Source: Streptomyces sp. yr375
GTDB lineage: Bacteria; Actinomycetota; Actinomycetes; Streptomycetales; Streptomycetaceae
Direction: 5' to 3'
DNA: 51,276 nucleotides
Assembly: GCF_900110755.1 (NCBI RefSeq)
Contig: NZ_FOFF01000058.1
Coordinates: 1 to 51,276 of the forward strand
This document shows positions 7,171 to 15,016 of the stretch, piece by piece. Every line of letters begins with the position of its first letter. The first letter of the stretch is position 1. A program made the translations under genes and the position numbers. The notes under the pieces are model-generated. The model saw only the letters and a program-made list of their open reading frames with translations, did no database searches and was not told where the DNA came from.

Positions 7171-8046
7171 TCACTTCGCCGCCGCCGACGTGCTCTTCGG
7201 GGTCTTACGGTCCTTCTGGTTCCGGTTGAACTCGGCGACGTTGCGCTGGTGCTCCGCGTAGCTCGCCGTGAAGCGGGTGTCACCGGGCTTGACGGTGACG
7301 AAGTACAGCCAGTCGCCCGGGGCGGGGCTGATCACGGCGCGCATCGCCTCCTCGCCGGGGTTGTCGATCGGCGTCGGCGGCAGGCCCATGCGCTGGTAGG
7401 AGTTGTAGGGGCTCTGGATGCGGGTGTCGTCCTGCGTCGTCCTCAGGGTGGAACGGTTCATCGCGTAGTTGATGGTGGAGTCCATCTGCAACGGCATTCC
7501 GCGCTCCAGGCGGTTGAACACGACCCGGGCCACCTTGCCCATGTCCGCCTTGGTGGTGGCCTCGGCCTGGACGAGGCTGGCGACGGTGACCGCCTGATAG
7601 ACGTTCATGGCGTTGCGCTGGGCGCCGGCCGCGATGGGCGCCCCGTTGAACCTCTTGTTCGCCGTGTCGACCATGTACGACAGCAGCGTCTGCGGCGTCG
7701 CCTTCTTGTGCAGCGGATACGTCGCCGGGAAGAGGTAGCCCTCCGGGTTGCCGTCGGCGTCGTTCGGCAGCTTCAGACCGGCCTTCGGCAATGTCTTGGC
7801 GGTGGTGCCGGGCGGCAGGGCGAGCGCCTTGTCGACGGCCTCGTAGATCTGGCTCGCGCGCCAGCCCTCCGGGATGACCAGGGCCGTCGGCTTCGACTCC
7901 TCCTTCTTCGGGCTATCCAGGCGCTCCACGCTCAGCAGCGGCACCGCCACGGCGGTGCCAGCCACGACGGCTCCGGTCGCGATGAGGACGAGACGGCCCC
8001 GGCGCGTCAGTCGAATCGTGCTCCGTGGCGGAGTGTTCATCTGCAT
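7171..8046 (-). CDS. MltG/YceG-like endolytic transglycosylase homologue, short form
   Basis: The 291-residue membrane protein has one N-terminal segment (LVLIATGAVVAGTAVAVPLL) and an extracytoplasmic MltG-like domain. Visible family features are LVIPEGWRASQIYEAVDKAL, GNPEGYLFPATYP, VTVASLVQAEA, RVVFNRLERGMPLQMDSTINYAM and YNSYQRMGLPPTPIDNPG. MltG cleaves nascent peptidoglycan strands. The active-site segment reads SLVQAEA where many homologues have S-[IL]-V-E-x-E; the second Glu is kept. The protein is shorter than full-length actinobacterial MltG and lacks the usual long cytoplasmic N-terminus, so it may be a paralogue of a housekeeping copy elsewhere. Confidence 0.82.
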   Translation of the reverse strand: MQMNTPPRSTIRLTRRGRLVLIATGAVVAGTAVAVPLLSVERLDSPKKEESKPTALVIPEGWRASQIYEAVDKALALPPGTTAKTLPKAGLKLPNDADGNPEGYLFPATYPLHKKATPQTLLSYMVDTANKRFNGAPIAAGAQRNAMNVYQAVTVASLVQAEATTKADMGKVARVVFNRLERGMPLQMDSTINYAMNRSTLRTTQDDTRIQSPYNSYQRMGLPPTPIDNPGEEAMRAVISPAPGDWLYFVTVKPGDTRFTASYAEHQRNVAEFNRNQKDRKTPKSTSAAAK

Positions 8047-8099
8047 GCGGGCACGGTAACCCTCACATCGTCACAAACCCGGCATAACCTGCCATACTT

Positions 8100-9950
8100 T
8101 CATCTTGTCGGCTCCAGGCGTGCGTCTCGTCGCACCAGGGCCGCGTACCGCCCGTTGCGCTTCAACAGCTCGTCGTGCGTGCCCCGTTCGGCCACCTGGC
8201 CGGAGTCGAGGACCACGATCTGGTCGGCACCCCGAATGGTGGACAGCCGATGGGCGATGGTGAGGGTGGTGCGGTTGGCCGAGAGCGCGTCGATGGCCTC
8301 CTGGACGGCCTGTTCCGTACGGGTGTCCAGGGCGCTGGTCGCCTCGTCGAGGATCAGCACCGGTGGGTCGCGCAGGATGGTGCGGGCGATGGCCAGCCGC
8401 TGCTTCTCACCGCCGGAGAACCGGTGGCCGCGCTCGCCGACGACCGTGTCGTAGCCGTCGGGCAGGCCGGCTATGTGGTCGTGGATCTGTGCCGCCCGTG
8501 CCGCCGCATGCAGTTCCTCGTCGGTGGCGTCCGGTTTGGCGAAGCGCAGGTTGTCGGCGACCGTGGCGTGGAAGAGGTACGTCTCCTGCGAGACGACGCC
8601 GACCGCGCGGGCCAGGGTGTCGAAGTCGAGGTCGCGGACGTCGACGCCGTCGAGGGTGACCCGGCCGCCCGTCACGTCGTACAGGCGCGGCACCAGGTAG
8701 CCCAGCGTGGATTTGCCAGCGCCGGTCGGGCCGACCACCGCGAGACTGGCACCGGCGGGGACGGTGATGTCGATGCCGTCGAGGACGGGCCCGCCCTTGC
8801 CGTCGTACCGGAAGGCCACCCCCTCGAAGCGGACCTCGCCCTTGATCTCGTCGAGGTGGACCGGGTCGGTGCGCTCGGTGATGTCGATGGGGAGGTCGAG
8901 GTACTCGAAGATGCGCTGGAAGAGCGCGAGGGAGGACTGTATCTGCACGCCGGTCGACAGGAGGCCGACGGCGGGGCGGAACAGGCCCTGTTGGAGCGAG
9001 ACGAAGGCGACGATCGTGCCGAGGGAGACGTCGGGGCCGCCGAACTGGAGGGCCATGCCCGCGGCCCAGTAGATGACGGCCGGCATGGCGGACATGACGA
9101 TCCCGATCACGGACATCCGCCAGCGGCCGGCCATGTTCGACCGCACCTCGAGGTCGACCAGTTGCTCGGACTCCTCGGCGAAGGACCGGGTGAGGGACTC
9201 GGAGCGGCCCATGGTGCGGCCGAGCAGGATGCCGCTGACCGACAGCGACTCGGTGACGGTGGCGGCCATCTCGGCCATCTGCTTCTGACGCTGGGTGGTG
9301 ATTTTCTTGCGTTCGTTGCCCACGCGGCGGCTGATCCACACGAAGACCGGCAGCAGGAGCAGCGAGACGACGGTCAGCCGCCAGTCGAGGGCGACCATCG
9401 CGATGATCGTGGCCACGACGCTGGTGAAGTTGGAGACCAGGGAGGTGGCGGTGGAGGTGACGGTGGCCTGCATGCCGCCGATGTCATTGGCGATGCGGGA
9501 CTGCACCTCGCCGGTACGCGTGCGCGTGAAGAAGGCGAGGGACATGCGCTGGAGGCGGCCGTAGACAGCCGTGCGCAGGTCGTGCATGACGCGCTGGCCG
9601 ACCGTGGTGGAGATCAGCGTCTGCAGGACGCCGAAGACGCCGCCGAGGACGGCGCTGAGGATCATGCCGAGGGCGAGGAGGCTCAGCAGGCCGGTGCGCC
9701 CCTGGGGGATCGCGACGTCCAGCGTCTCCTTCAGCAGGAACGGGGTGGCCACCGTGACCAGCGACGAGGCGGCGACCAGTAGGCCGACGACCGCGAGCCG
9801 GGCACGGTAGGGCTTGAAGAGGGTGAGGATGCGGCGCACCTGCCGGGGCTGGTCGGTCGAGGTGCCGGACGAAGGGGTCCATTCGATGTGGTCTCGGGGC
9901 ATGGCTCCTACGGAGGGTGTGACAGTGCGGACAGACGGAGCATAGCTCAT
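8100..9950 (-). CDS. ABC exporter half-transporter (multidrug/lipid type)
   Basis: The 616-residue protein fuses a six-helix exporter domain (about residues 45-350) to a nucleotide-binding domain. All catalytic motifs are intact: Walker A GPTGAGKST (407-415), signature FSGGEKQ (511-517), Walker B VLILDEATSALD (531-542) and an IAHRLST H-loop. It should work as a homodimeric drug or lipid exporter. The start is uncertain. The ATG at 9950 lies inside the palindromic operator, while the ATG at 9902 has AGGAG only two bases upstream. It is divergent from the marR gene 45 bp away, which probably controls it. The substrate cannot be read from sequence. Confidence 0.88.
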   Translation of the reverse strand: MSYAPSVRTVTPSVGAMPRDHIEWTPSSGTSTDQPRQVRRILTLFKPYRARLAVVGLLVAASSLVTVATPFLLKETLDVAIPQGRTGLLSLLALGMILSAVLGGVFGVLQTLISTTVGQRVMHDLRTAVYGRLQRMSLAFFTRTRTGEVQSRIANDIGGMQATVTSTATSLVSNFTSVVATIIAMVALDWRLTVVSLLLLPVFVWISRRVGNERKKITTQRQKQMAEMAATVTESLSVSGILLGRTMGRSESLTRSFAEESEQLVDLEVRSNMAGRWRMSVIGIVMSAMPAVIYWAAGMALQFGGPDVSLGTIVAFVSLQQGLFRPAVGLLSTGVQIQSSLALFQRIFEYLDLPIDITERTDPVHLDEIKGEVRFEGVAFRYDGKGGPVLDGIDITVPAGASLAVVGPTGAGKSTLGYLVPRLYDVTGGRVTLDGVDVRDLDFDTLARAVGVVSQETYLFHATVADNLRFAKPDATDEELHAAARAAQIHDHIAGLPDGYDTVVGERGHRFSGGEKQRLAIARTILRDPPVLILDEATSALDTRTEQAVQEAIDALSANRTTLTIAHRLSTIRGADQIVVLDSGQVAERGTHDELLKRNGRYAALVRRDARLEPTR

Positions 9951-9971
9951 TGTTACCTATACTCACAATGA
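9947..9971. promoter_or_regulatory. Palindromic operator between ABC exporter and marR
   Basis: TCATTGT (9947-9953) and ACAATGA (9965-9971) form perfect 7-bp inverted arms around an 11-nt spacer, in the 45-bp gap between divergent starts. MarR-family dimers typically bind such sites. The left arm contains the ABC gene's first ATG (complement of 9948-9950). Repressor binding could therefore block both promoters. Confidence 0.65.
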
Positions 9972-9995
9972 ACGGCGTCCTGATATTGTTCCCAC

Positions 9996-10541
9996 ATGAC
10001 CACCCCAGATTCCGACGGCCTGCTCGCCGAGCAACTGCTGCGGCTCACCCGGCGGGTGCTCCGCATCCAGAAGCGTCATCTGGAGCAGCGCGGGCTGGGC
10101 GTCACCCCAGCACAGGCCCGGCTGCTGCGCACGCTGGCGCATTGCGACTCACCGCCGCGCATGGCCGACCTCGCCGAGCGGCTGGAAGTGGTGCCCCGGG
10201 CCGTGACGACCCTGGTCGACGGCCTGGAGGCGAGCGGCAAGGTGCGCCGGATGCCCGACCCCACCAACCGGCGGGTGATCCGGATCGAGCTCACGGAGGA
10301 CGGCGGCAAGGCCCTGCGGGAGCTGCGCGGCGCGCGGCTGTCCGCCGCGCGGGAGATCCTGGACCCGCTGACGGACCTGGAGCGCGGGGTGCTCAGCGAG
10401 TTGCTGAACGCACTGGTGGACGGGACCCCGGAGCGGGAGCAGGGGCAGGGGCAGCAGCGGGAGCGGAAGCCAGGGCATGGGGACAGGCATGGGCATGCGC
10501 ACGGGCGGGAGCCGGGGGCGGAGCACGGGCGGGTCTGCTGA
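9996..10541 (+). CDS. MarR-family transcriptional regulator
   Basis: The 181-residue DNA-binding protein has a winged helix-turn-helix spanning roughly residues 30-110. Features include LGVTPAQARLLRTLAHCD, MADLAERLEVVPRAVTTLVDGLEASGKVRR and the wing DPTNRRVIRIELTEDG. It likely binds the 9947-9971 palindrome and represses the divergent exporter and itself until a ligand releases it. The last 40 or so residues are a Gly/His/Arg-rich tail (GHGDRHGHAHGRE) not usual for the family; it may be disordered or metal-binding. Confidence 0.9.
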   Translation: MTTPDSDGLLAEQLLRLTRRVLRIQKRHLEQRGLGVTPAQARLLRTLAHCDSPPRMADLAERLEVVPRAVTTLVDGLEASGKVRRMPDPTNRRVIRIELTEDGGKALRELRGARLSAAREILDPLTDLERGVLSELLNALVDGTPEREQGQGQQRERKPGHGDRHGHAHGREPGAEHGRVC

Positions 10542-10552
10542 ACGACGTAAAA

Positions 10553-10604
10553 AACGGGCCGTGGCCGCCCCTCCGTACTGCTGGAGGGGCGGCCACGGCC
10601 CGTT
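10553..10604. terminator. Bidirectional terminator between marR and dctA
   Basis: There is a perfect 22-bp inverted repeat (10553-10574 and 10583-10604) with an 8-nt loop GTACTGCT. An A-run precedes it, giving a U-tail for the minus-strand transcript. It lies between convergent genes and can end both. Confidence 0.88.
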
Positions 10605-10620
10605 GCGTTGTCGCCGTCCG

Positions 10621-12069
10621 TCAACTCGACTCGGGGGCGGTCTCCTTGGTGAGCTGAGCGGGAACCGCCACCCGGCCCCCGGCGGCTTCCGCGCTCTCGG
10701 TACCTTCCGGCTGCCCGGCGCCCTCCGACTTCGCGGACGCTTCCGGCTCGGCGGGATCCTCGGTCGCGGCGACGTCCTCGCCGTTCAGGACCTTCTTGGC
10801 CCGCTCCAGGTCCAGCGCGCCCTCCCAGCGGGAGACGGCGAAGACCGCGACACAGTTGCCGAGGAGGTTGGTGACGACGCGCATCGAGTCCATGATGCGG
10901 TCCACGCCCAGCAGCAGGGCGACTGCGCCGGCGGGGATGGCCCCCAGCGAGGAGGCCGTCGCGGACAGGGCGAGGAAGGCCGAGCCGGGGATGCCGGCCA
11001 TGCCCTTGCTGGTGAGCATGAGTACCAGGATCACGGTGATCTGCTGGCCCAGGCTGAGGTCCACGCCGACCGCCTGGGCGATGAACAGGGTGCCGATGGA
11101 CAGGTACAGCGAGGCGCCGTCCAGGTTGAAGGAGTACCCCGTCGGCAGCACCAGGCCCACGGCGTCGTCGCGGGCGCCGGCCTTGCGCAGCTTCTGCATG
11201 ACGCGCGGCATGACGGCCTCGGTGGAGGCGGTGCCGAGCGCGAGCAGCATCTCCTCGCGGATGTAGCGCAGGAACTTCCACAGGCTCAGCCCGGTGACCA
11301 GCTTCAGGGCGACGGCGAGCAGCGCGACGAACAGGGCCGCGGCCGCGTAGCACAGGATGATCAGCTTGCCGTAGGTCTCGATCACGCCGAGCCCGTAGTT
11401 GCCGATCAGGACGGCCATCGCGCCGAACACCGCGATCGGCGCCAGCCGCATGACGAAGCCGACGATCGCGAAGATGATCTCCTGGGCCTGCTCGATGGCG
11501 GGCAGTACCTTCGGCACCTTCGTGTGGCCGAGGTGCAGCAGCGCAGCGCCCACCAGGCAGGCCAGGATGAGCACCTGGAGCAGGGAGTTCTCCGCGAAGG
11601 CGCCGACGAAACTGGTGGGCAGCGCGTTCACGATGAACTCGGTCGTCGAGGGCAGCGAACCGCCGCCCGTCTTCGCGTCGACCGCCGAGGCGTCGAGCGT
11701 GGCCGGGTCGACGTTCATCCCCGAGCCGGGGTGGACGAGGTTGGCGGCGACGAGCCCGATGAGCAGGGCGAGCGTGCTCGCGATCTCGAACCAGATCAGC
11801 GCCTTGAGCCCGATCCGGCCGAAGGCCTTCAGATCGCCGGCCTTGGCGATGCCAACGACGACCACGCAGAACACCAGGGGCGAGATGATCGTCTTGATGA
11901 GCCGGGTGAACCCGTCACCGAGCGGCTTGAGATCCGTGGCCACGTCGGGCCACAGCTTTCCGACGAGTATGCCGAGGACGAGCGCGCAGGCGACCTGCGC
12001 GAACAGTGAGGTACGCAGTATGCGTGCGACGCGTCGCGGCAGGGACGGGGCGGACGGCGGCACGGGCAC
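10621..12069 (-). CDS. dctA: C4-dicarboxylate:cation symporter DctA
   Basis: The 482-residue membrane transporter of the DAACS family imports succinate, fumarate and malate with Na+ or H+. Diagnostic segments are GDGFTRLIKTIISPLVFCVV, GTASTEAVMPRVMQKLRKAG, TGYSFNLDGASLYLSIGTLF, TSKGMAGIPGSAFLALSATA and DRIMDSMRVVTNLLGNCVAV. The last 60 or so residues are an acidic Ala/Glu-rich tail, probably cytoplasmic and disordered. It starts at an ATG after an AAGGAG-type site. Two palindromes in the 165-nt upstream gap may be regulator sites. Confidence 0.92.
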   Translation of the reverse strand: MPVPPSAPSLPRRVARILRTSLFAQVACALVLGILVGKLWPDVATDLKPLGDGFTRLIKTIISPLVFCVVVVGIAKAGDLKAFGRIGLKALIWFEIASTLALLIGLVAANLVHPGSGMNVDPATLDASAVDAKTGGGSLPSTTEFIVNALPTSFVGAFAENSLLQVLILACLVGAALLHLGHTKVPKVLPAIEQAQEIIFAIVGFVMRLAPIAVFGAMAVLIGNYGLGVIETYGKLIILCYAAAALFVALLAVALKLVTGLSLWKFLRYIREEMLLALGTASTEAVMPRVMQKLRKAGARDDAVGLVLPTGYSFNLDGASLYLSIGTLFIAQAVGVDLSLGQQITVILVLMLTSKGMAGIPGSAFLALSATASSLGAIPAGAVALLLGVDRIMDSMRVVTNLLGNCVAVFAVSRWEGALDLERAKKVLNGEDVAATEDPAEPEASAKSEGAGQPEGTESAEAAGGRVAVPAQLTKETAPESS

Positions 12070-12119
12070 TCCTTGGGGACGGGTGGGACACAGAGGTCAA
12101 GGACGGGGACTTCTGCGAT

Positions 12120-12137
12120 ACGGAAAGCGGCTTCCGT
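12120..12137. promoter_or_regulatory. Palindrome upstream of dctA (ACGGAA-N6-TTCCGT)
   Basis: Six-base perfect inverted arms (12120-12125 and 12132-12137) lie around AGCGGC, about 50 bp upstream of the dctA start. The CGGAA/TTCCG geometry is typical of IclR-type or similar dimeric regulators. It is inferred from symmetry alone. Confidence 0.4.
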
Positions 12138-12201
12138 GGCGATCACTTTGGAGGTGCCGTTGATCGCACACAAGACCGTCGCGTTTCCGCCAGGTAAATC
12201 C

Positions 12202-12215
12202 CGTCACGAGTGACG
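12202..12215. promoter_or_regulatory. Second palindrome upstream of dctA (CGTCAC-GA-GTGACG)
   Basis: Six-base perfect arms with a 2-nt centre, between the dctA promoter region and the stop of the next gene upstream. It could be an operator or a weak terminator for the PNGase-like gene; it is too small to decide. Confidence 0.3.
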
Positions 12216-12234
12216 TATCGCACGCAACCCCGTC

Positions 12235-13929
12235 TCAGCAGCCGTCGCGGTCCTGGGTCAGCACCCCCTGAACGGTGGTCAGCCGGCGGTCGTGGCAGCC
12301 GTCCGGGCCGACCAGTCGGTAGCGCTCGCTTGTCGTGGCGACGGCGTGGCGCTGGTCGCGGGGCACGTTGACGGTGAAGGTCGCGTCGCCCGTGTAGGTG
12401 TCGTCGAGCCGCGACCACCCCGTGCGCCGGCCGCCCCGTACCGTCACGGCGTCGGCCCGGTCGCCGAGGGTCAGCACGGTGCGCAGCCGGTCGTACGCGC
12501 CGAGGGTGGTGGTGCCGTTCATCGAGTACGCCCGGTGGGTGCGCGTCGTACGGGCCGGTCCGCGGCCGTCGACGGTGACCGACTCGTCGTCCGTCCAGGC
12601 GGCGTCGAGGCCGTCGACGGTCTCGCCGTCGGTCCAGCGGTGCGCGGAGGTGGTCGCGAGGGTGCGGGTGACGGTGGTCCGCACGCGTCCGTGCGAGGTG
12701 TCGAGGTAGCCGGCGACGGTCAGACGGTGCCCGCCCTCGGTGTCGACGCGGTGCTCCGTGCCGGGCGTGTAGACGGTGGAGTCGGTGAGCCCTCCCGCCT
12801 CGTGCGTGACGAGTCCCCCGCCGACGACGGCCTTCCCCGGGTCCTGCCAGACGAGCACGTTGACCGGCGTGCTCCAGCCGCTCTGCCCTGCGGGGACACC
12901 GACGACGGACACCTCGACGCGGTGCGGCCGGCCGTCGTTGAGGATCGCGGCGAAGGGGGTCAGGTCGTATTCGATCGGCTTGATGTCGAAAGCGCGGGGG
13001 CCCGGAATCACGTACCAGAGAAAGGGGTTGGACCAGCCGCCGGTCCAGACGGTCGGGAAGGGAGTGGCGATTCCGGCCACCTGTCCGTCCACCTTGAGCT
13101 GCACCTCCCGGTAGGGGCCGTCGTCGGCGTGGCAGGAGTAGGGGGCCGCGGCGGGCACGGTCAGGTACCAGTACTCCTCGCATCCACCGCCGGAACCGGT
13201 GGCGTACACCTCGGCGACGACGCGTTCGCTGTTGCGGGGCGTGGTGAGGGTGGTGCCAGCGGGGCCGTCGGCCAGGGTGAGGACGCGGTCGGGGGCGGCG
13301 GCCGGTTTCCCGTCGTGGGACTCGTAGAAGGTGAGGGTCACCTTGACGTCGATCACGCCCGTGTAGGTGTCGTCGACGACGTTGCCGATGAGCATCTCCA
13401 CGTCCTGGGCCTCGCGGAACGTGTCGCTGTAGCGGGTGACGTCCTTCTCCACGGACCACTCGATCCCGTCGGGCGACGGCTCGGGCGTCGAGGTACGGAA
13501 GACCTCCACCCCGCCGACGTGCAGATACCCGAGCCGGTCGAACTGCCGCCCCGCGACCTTGCCGTCGAGCCGCAGCACCACCTTGCTCCAGCGGTCGCCA
13601 CAGCCGTCCGGCGGGGTGTACGAACCCCGATACGGCGTGAAGTCGCGGAACCGCGCCTCGGCGAGGGTGACCTGGCAGGACGTACCGTCGGGCCGGGTCA
13701 CGGGCGGGGCGGCGGTGAGGGGGTCGTGCCAGTCGCTGCCGAACTCGGCGGGGACATCGCCCGACGCGGAGGCGGCGGACGTCGCGGAGGCAGCGGAGGC
13801 AGTGGATGTCTCGGACATCGCGGAAGCGGCGGACGTGGAGGCGGCCGCCTGTGCCGTGCCGCCCCAGAGGACGGTGCTCGCCAGGAGGGTCGCTCCGGTG
13901 AGCATGGACATGATGATCCGACTTCTCAT
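12235..13929 (-). CDS. Secreted PNGase A-like protein (peptide-N4-glycosidase family)
   Basis: The 564-residue exported protein has a Sec signal peptide (MRSRIIMSMLTGATLLASTV, then Ala-rich with TAQA-AAS cleavage) followed by a Ser/Thr/Ala low-complexity linker of about 30 residues. The body matches the plant-type peptide-N4-(N-acetyl-beta-glucosaminyl)asparagine amidase A family. Supporting segments are GYLHVGGVEVFRTSTPEPSP then IEWSVEKDVTRYSD, paired jelly-roll-like halves, and GPRAFDIKPIEYDLTPFAAI. Such enzymes remove N-linked glycans from glycoproteins, consistent with a saprophyte scavenging plant or fungal glycoprotein. Activity in this protein is inferred. The next gene downstream is dctA on the same strand, but 165 nt apart. 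Confidence 0.78.
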   Translation of the reverse strand: MRSRIIMSMLTGATLLASTVLWGGTAQAAASTSAASAMSETSTASAASATSAASASGDVPAEFGSDWHDPLTAAPPVTRPDGTSCQVTLAEARFRDFTPYRGSYTPPDGCGDRWSKVVLRLDGKVAGRQFDRLGYLHVGGVEVFRTSTPEPSPDGIEWSVEKDVTRYSDTFREAQDVEMLIGNVVDDTYTGVIDVKVTLTFYESHDGKPAAAPDRVLTLADGPAGTTLTTPRNSERVVAEVYATGSGGGCEEYWYLTVPAAAPYSCHADDGPYREVQLKVDGQVAGIATPFPTVWTGGWSNPFLWYVIPGPRAFDIKPIEYDLTPFAAILNDGRPHRVEVSVVGVPAGQSGWSTPVNVLVWQDPGKAVVGGGLVTHEAGGLTDSTVYTPGTEHRVDTEGGHRLTVAGYLDTSHGRVRTTVTRTLATTSAHRWTDGETVDGLDAAWTDDESVTVDGRGPARTTRTHRAYSMNGTTTLGAYDRLRTVLTLGDRADAVTVRGGRRTGWSRLDDTYTGDATFTVNVPRDQRHAVATTSERYRLVGPDGCHDRRLTTVQGVLTQDRDGC

Positions 13930-14010
13930 GGCCGGTGTTCTACGGCGAGTCGCCCCTTCCCCGCAATGAGGCCTCCGGACTCCTGACGCCTGGCACCTCC
14001 GCCGGAAGGG

Positions 14011-14757
14011 CTAGCCCTTCAGCGCGACCCTGTCTCCCATGAGCACCACGGGATGCTGATCCGGGTCGAGCGTGCGCAGCAGGTATTCCATCGCCGTCTT
14101 GGACAGGCTGACGCAGGCCGACGTACCGCTGCCGTGGTCCATGTGCAGCCAGATCCCGCCACCCTTCTCCTCGCCCTCGGGTTGGGTCGGATCGTCGGGC
14201 GGCGTGCCCTTGACGCGGTTGTAGTCGATGGCGATGACGTAGTCGAAGTCGTGCCAGTGCGACCGATCCCACCAGTGCGGCGCCCCGAAATCCTCGGACT
14301 GCGTGTACGGCAGCCTGGCGCCGGGGTCGTCCAGGACGCCGCCCGCGGCGGTGAGCGTGAACACGCCGACCGGGCTGCGGTTGTCGCCGAGGTGGTGGTC
14401 GGCGGTCCAGCCCTTCTTGCCGTTGTGCCCCGGCCAGCTTTGGACCGGCTCCCAGGTCGGGCCACGCTTGGCGTAGAAGACGACGGTGGCGTCCGCCGAG
14501 TCCTTTCCTTCGCCGTACACCGCCACGACCTGGCGCGATTCAGCGGGAATCCGCCCTTGCAACCGCTTCCCGACGCCCGGGAGATCGGTCGCCGCGGCCG
14601 TACTCATCGACGGGACGACGCCGCCTTCTGCACCCGCCCCCGCCGAACCGCCCCGCCCGTGTTCCGCGCCCGAACCACCGCACGCGGCCAGGGCCGCGAG
14701 CAGAAGACCACAGGTCACCGTCGCGGCCCCGACGCGCCGCACCTCGCCATGTCGCAT
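14011..14757 (-). CDS. L,D-transpeptidase-family (YkuD-like) lipoprotein
   Basis: The 248-residue protein has a lipobox-type signal (LLAALAACGG), so it is lipid-anchored outside the membrane. The C-terminal domain shows GDNRSPVGVFTLTAAGG, a His in WLHMDHGSG and the catalytic motif TSACVSLS. This is the His...S-x-x-C-x-S arrangement of L,D-transpeptidases that make 3-3 peptidoglycan cross-links or attach proteins. It resembles the YafK/'L,D-TPase catalytic' group, for which cross-linking has not always been shown. The start ATG is followed by a basic n-region MRHGEVRRVG. Confidence 0.82.
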   Translation of the reverse strand: MRHGEVRRVGAATVTCGLLLAALAACGGSGAEHGRGGSAGAGAEGGVVPSMSTAAATDLPGVGKRLQGRIPAESRQVVAVYGEGKDSADATVVFYAKRGPTWEPVQSWPGHNGKKGWTADHHLGDNRSPVGVFTLTAAGGVLDDPGARLPYTQSEDFGAPHWWDRSHWHDFDYVIAIDYNRVKGTPPDDPTQPEGEEKGGGIWLHMDHGSGTSACVSLSKTAMEYLLRTLDPDQHPVVLMGDRVALKG

Positions 14758-15016
14758 CGGGCCATGCTCGCATCACTTTCCGGTCGTTTGCGGCAGGTTC
14801 CGGACATCCGGGCCGCGTCGGACGGCTGCCGGATCCGTTCGCCGCAACGGAAAACAGGTTGATTTCCACCACGCTGCGACGCGAACCTTGCACGGTTTGT
14901 TGCCGCTCCCCGCGGCCGTTCCCGCGCGTCAACTCCCTTGCCTCCCCCACCCCGTCTTCCCCTCCCTCCGCCCTTTCCGCCTATCCCCCTCCCCTGACTC
15001 GAGCCACTGGGACGTC
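14758..15016. promoter_or_regulatory. Divergent intergenic region with pyrimidine-rich leader
   Basis: The region lies between the L,D-transpeptidase gene and the ABC pair. About 14925-15000 is C/T-rich and almost free of G, just upstream of the ABC start at 15017. No clear Shine-Dalgarno precedes that ATG beyond GGGA (15010-15012 area). No palindrome or leader peptide was convincing; a short ORF containing CTVCC begins at a TTG at 14859 but has no other support. Confidence 0.35.

Noticed and set aside
14859..15016. Possible second Cys leader peptide (frame containing CTVCC) upstream of the ABC pair
   Set aside because: The frame starts at TTG, lacks the H-I-D-L core, does not stop before the ABC gene, and the downstream genes have no sulfur link.
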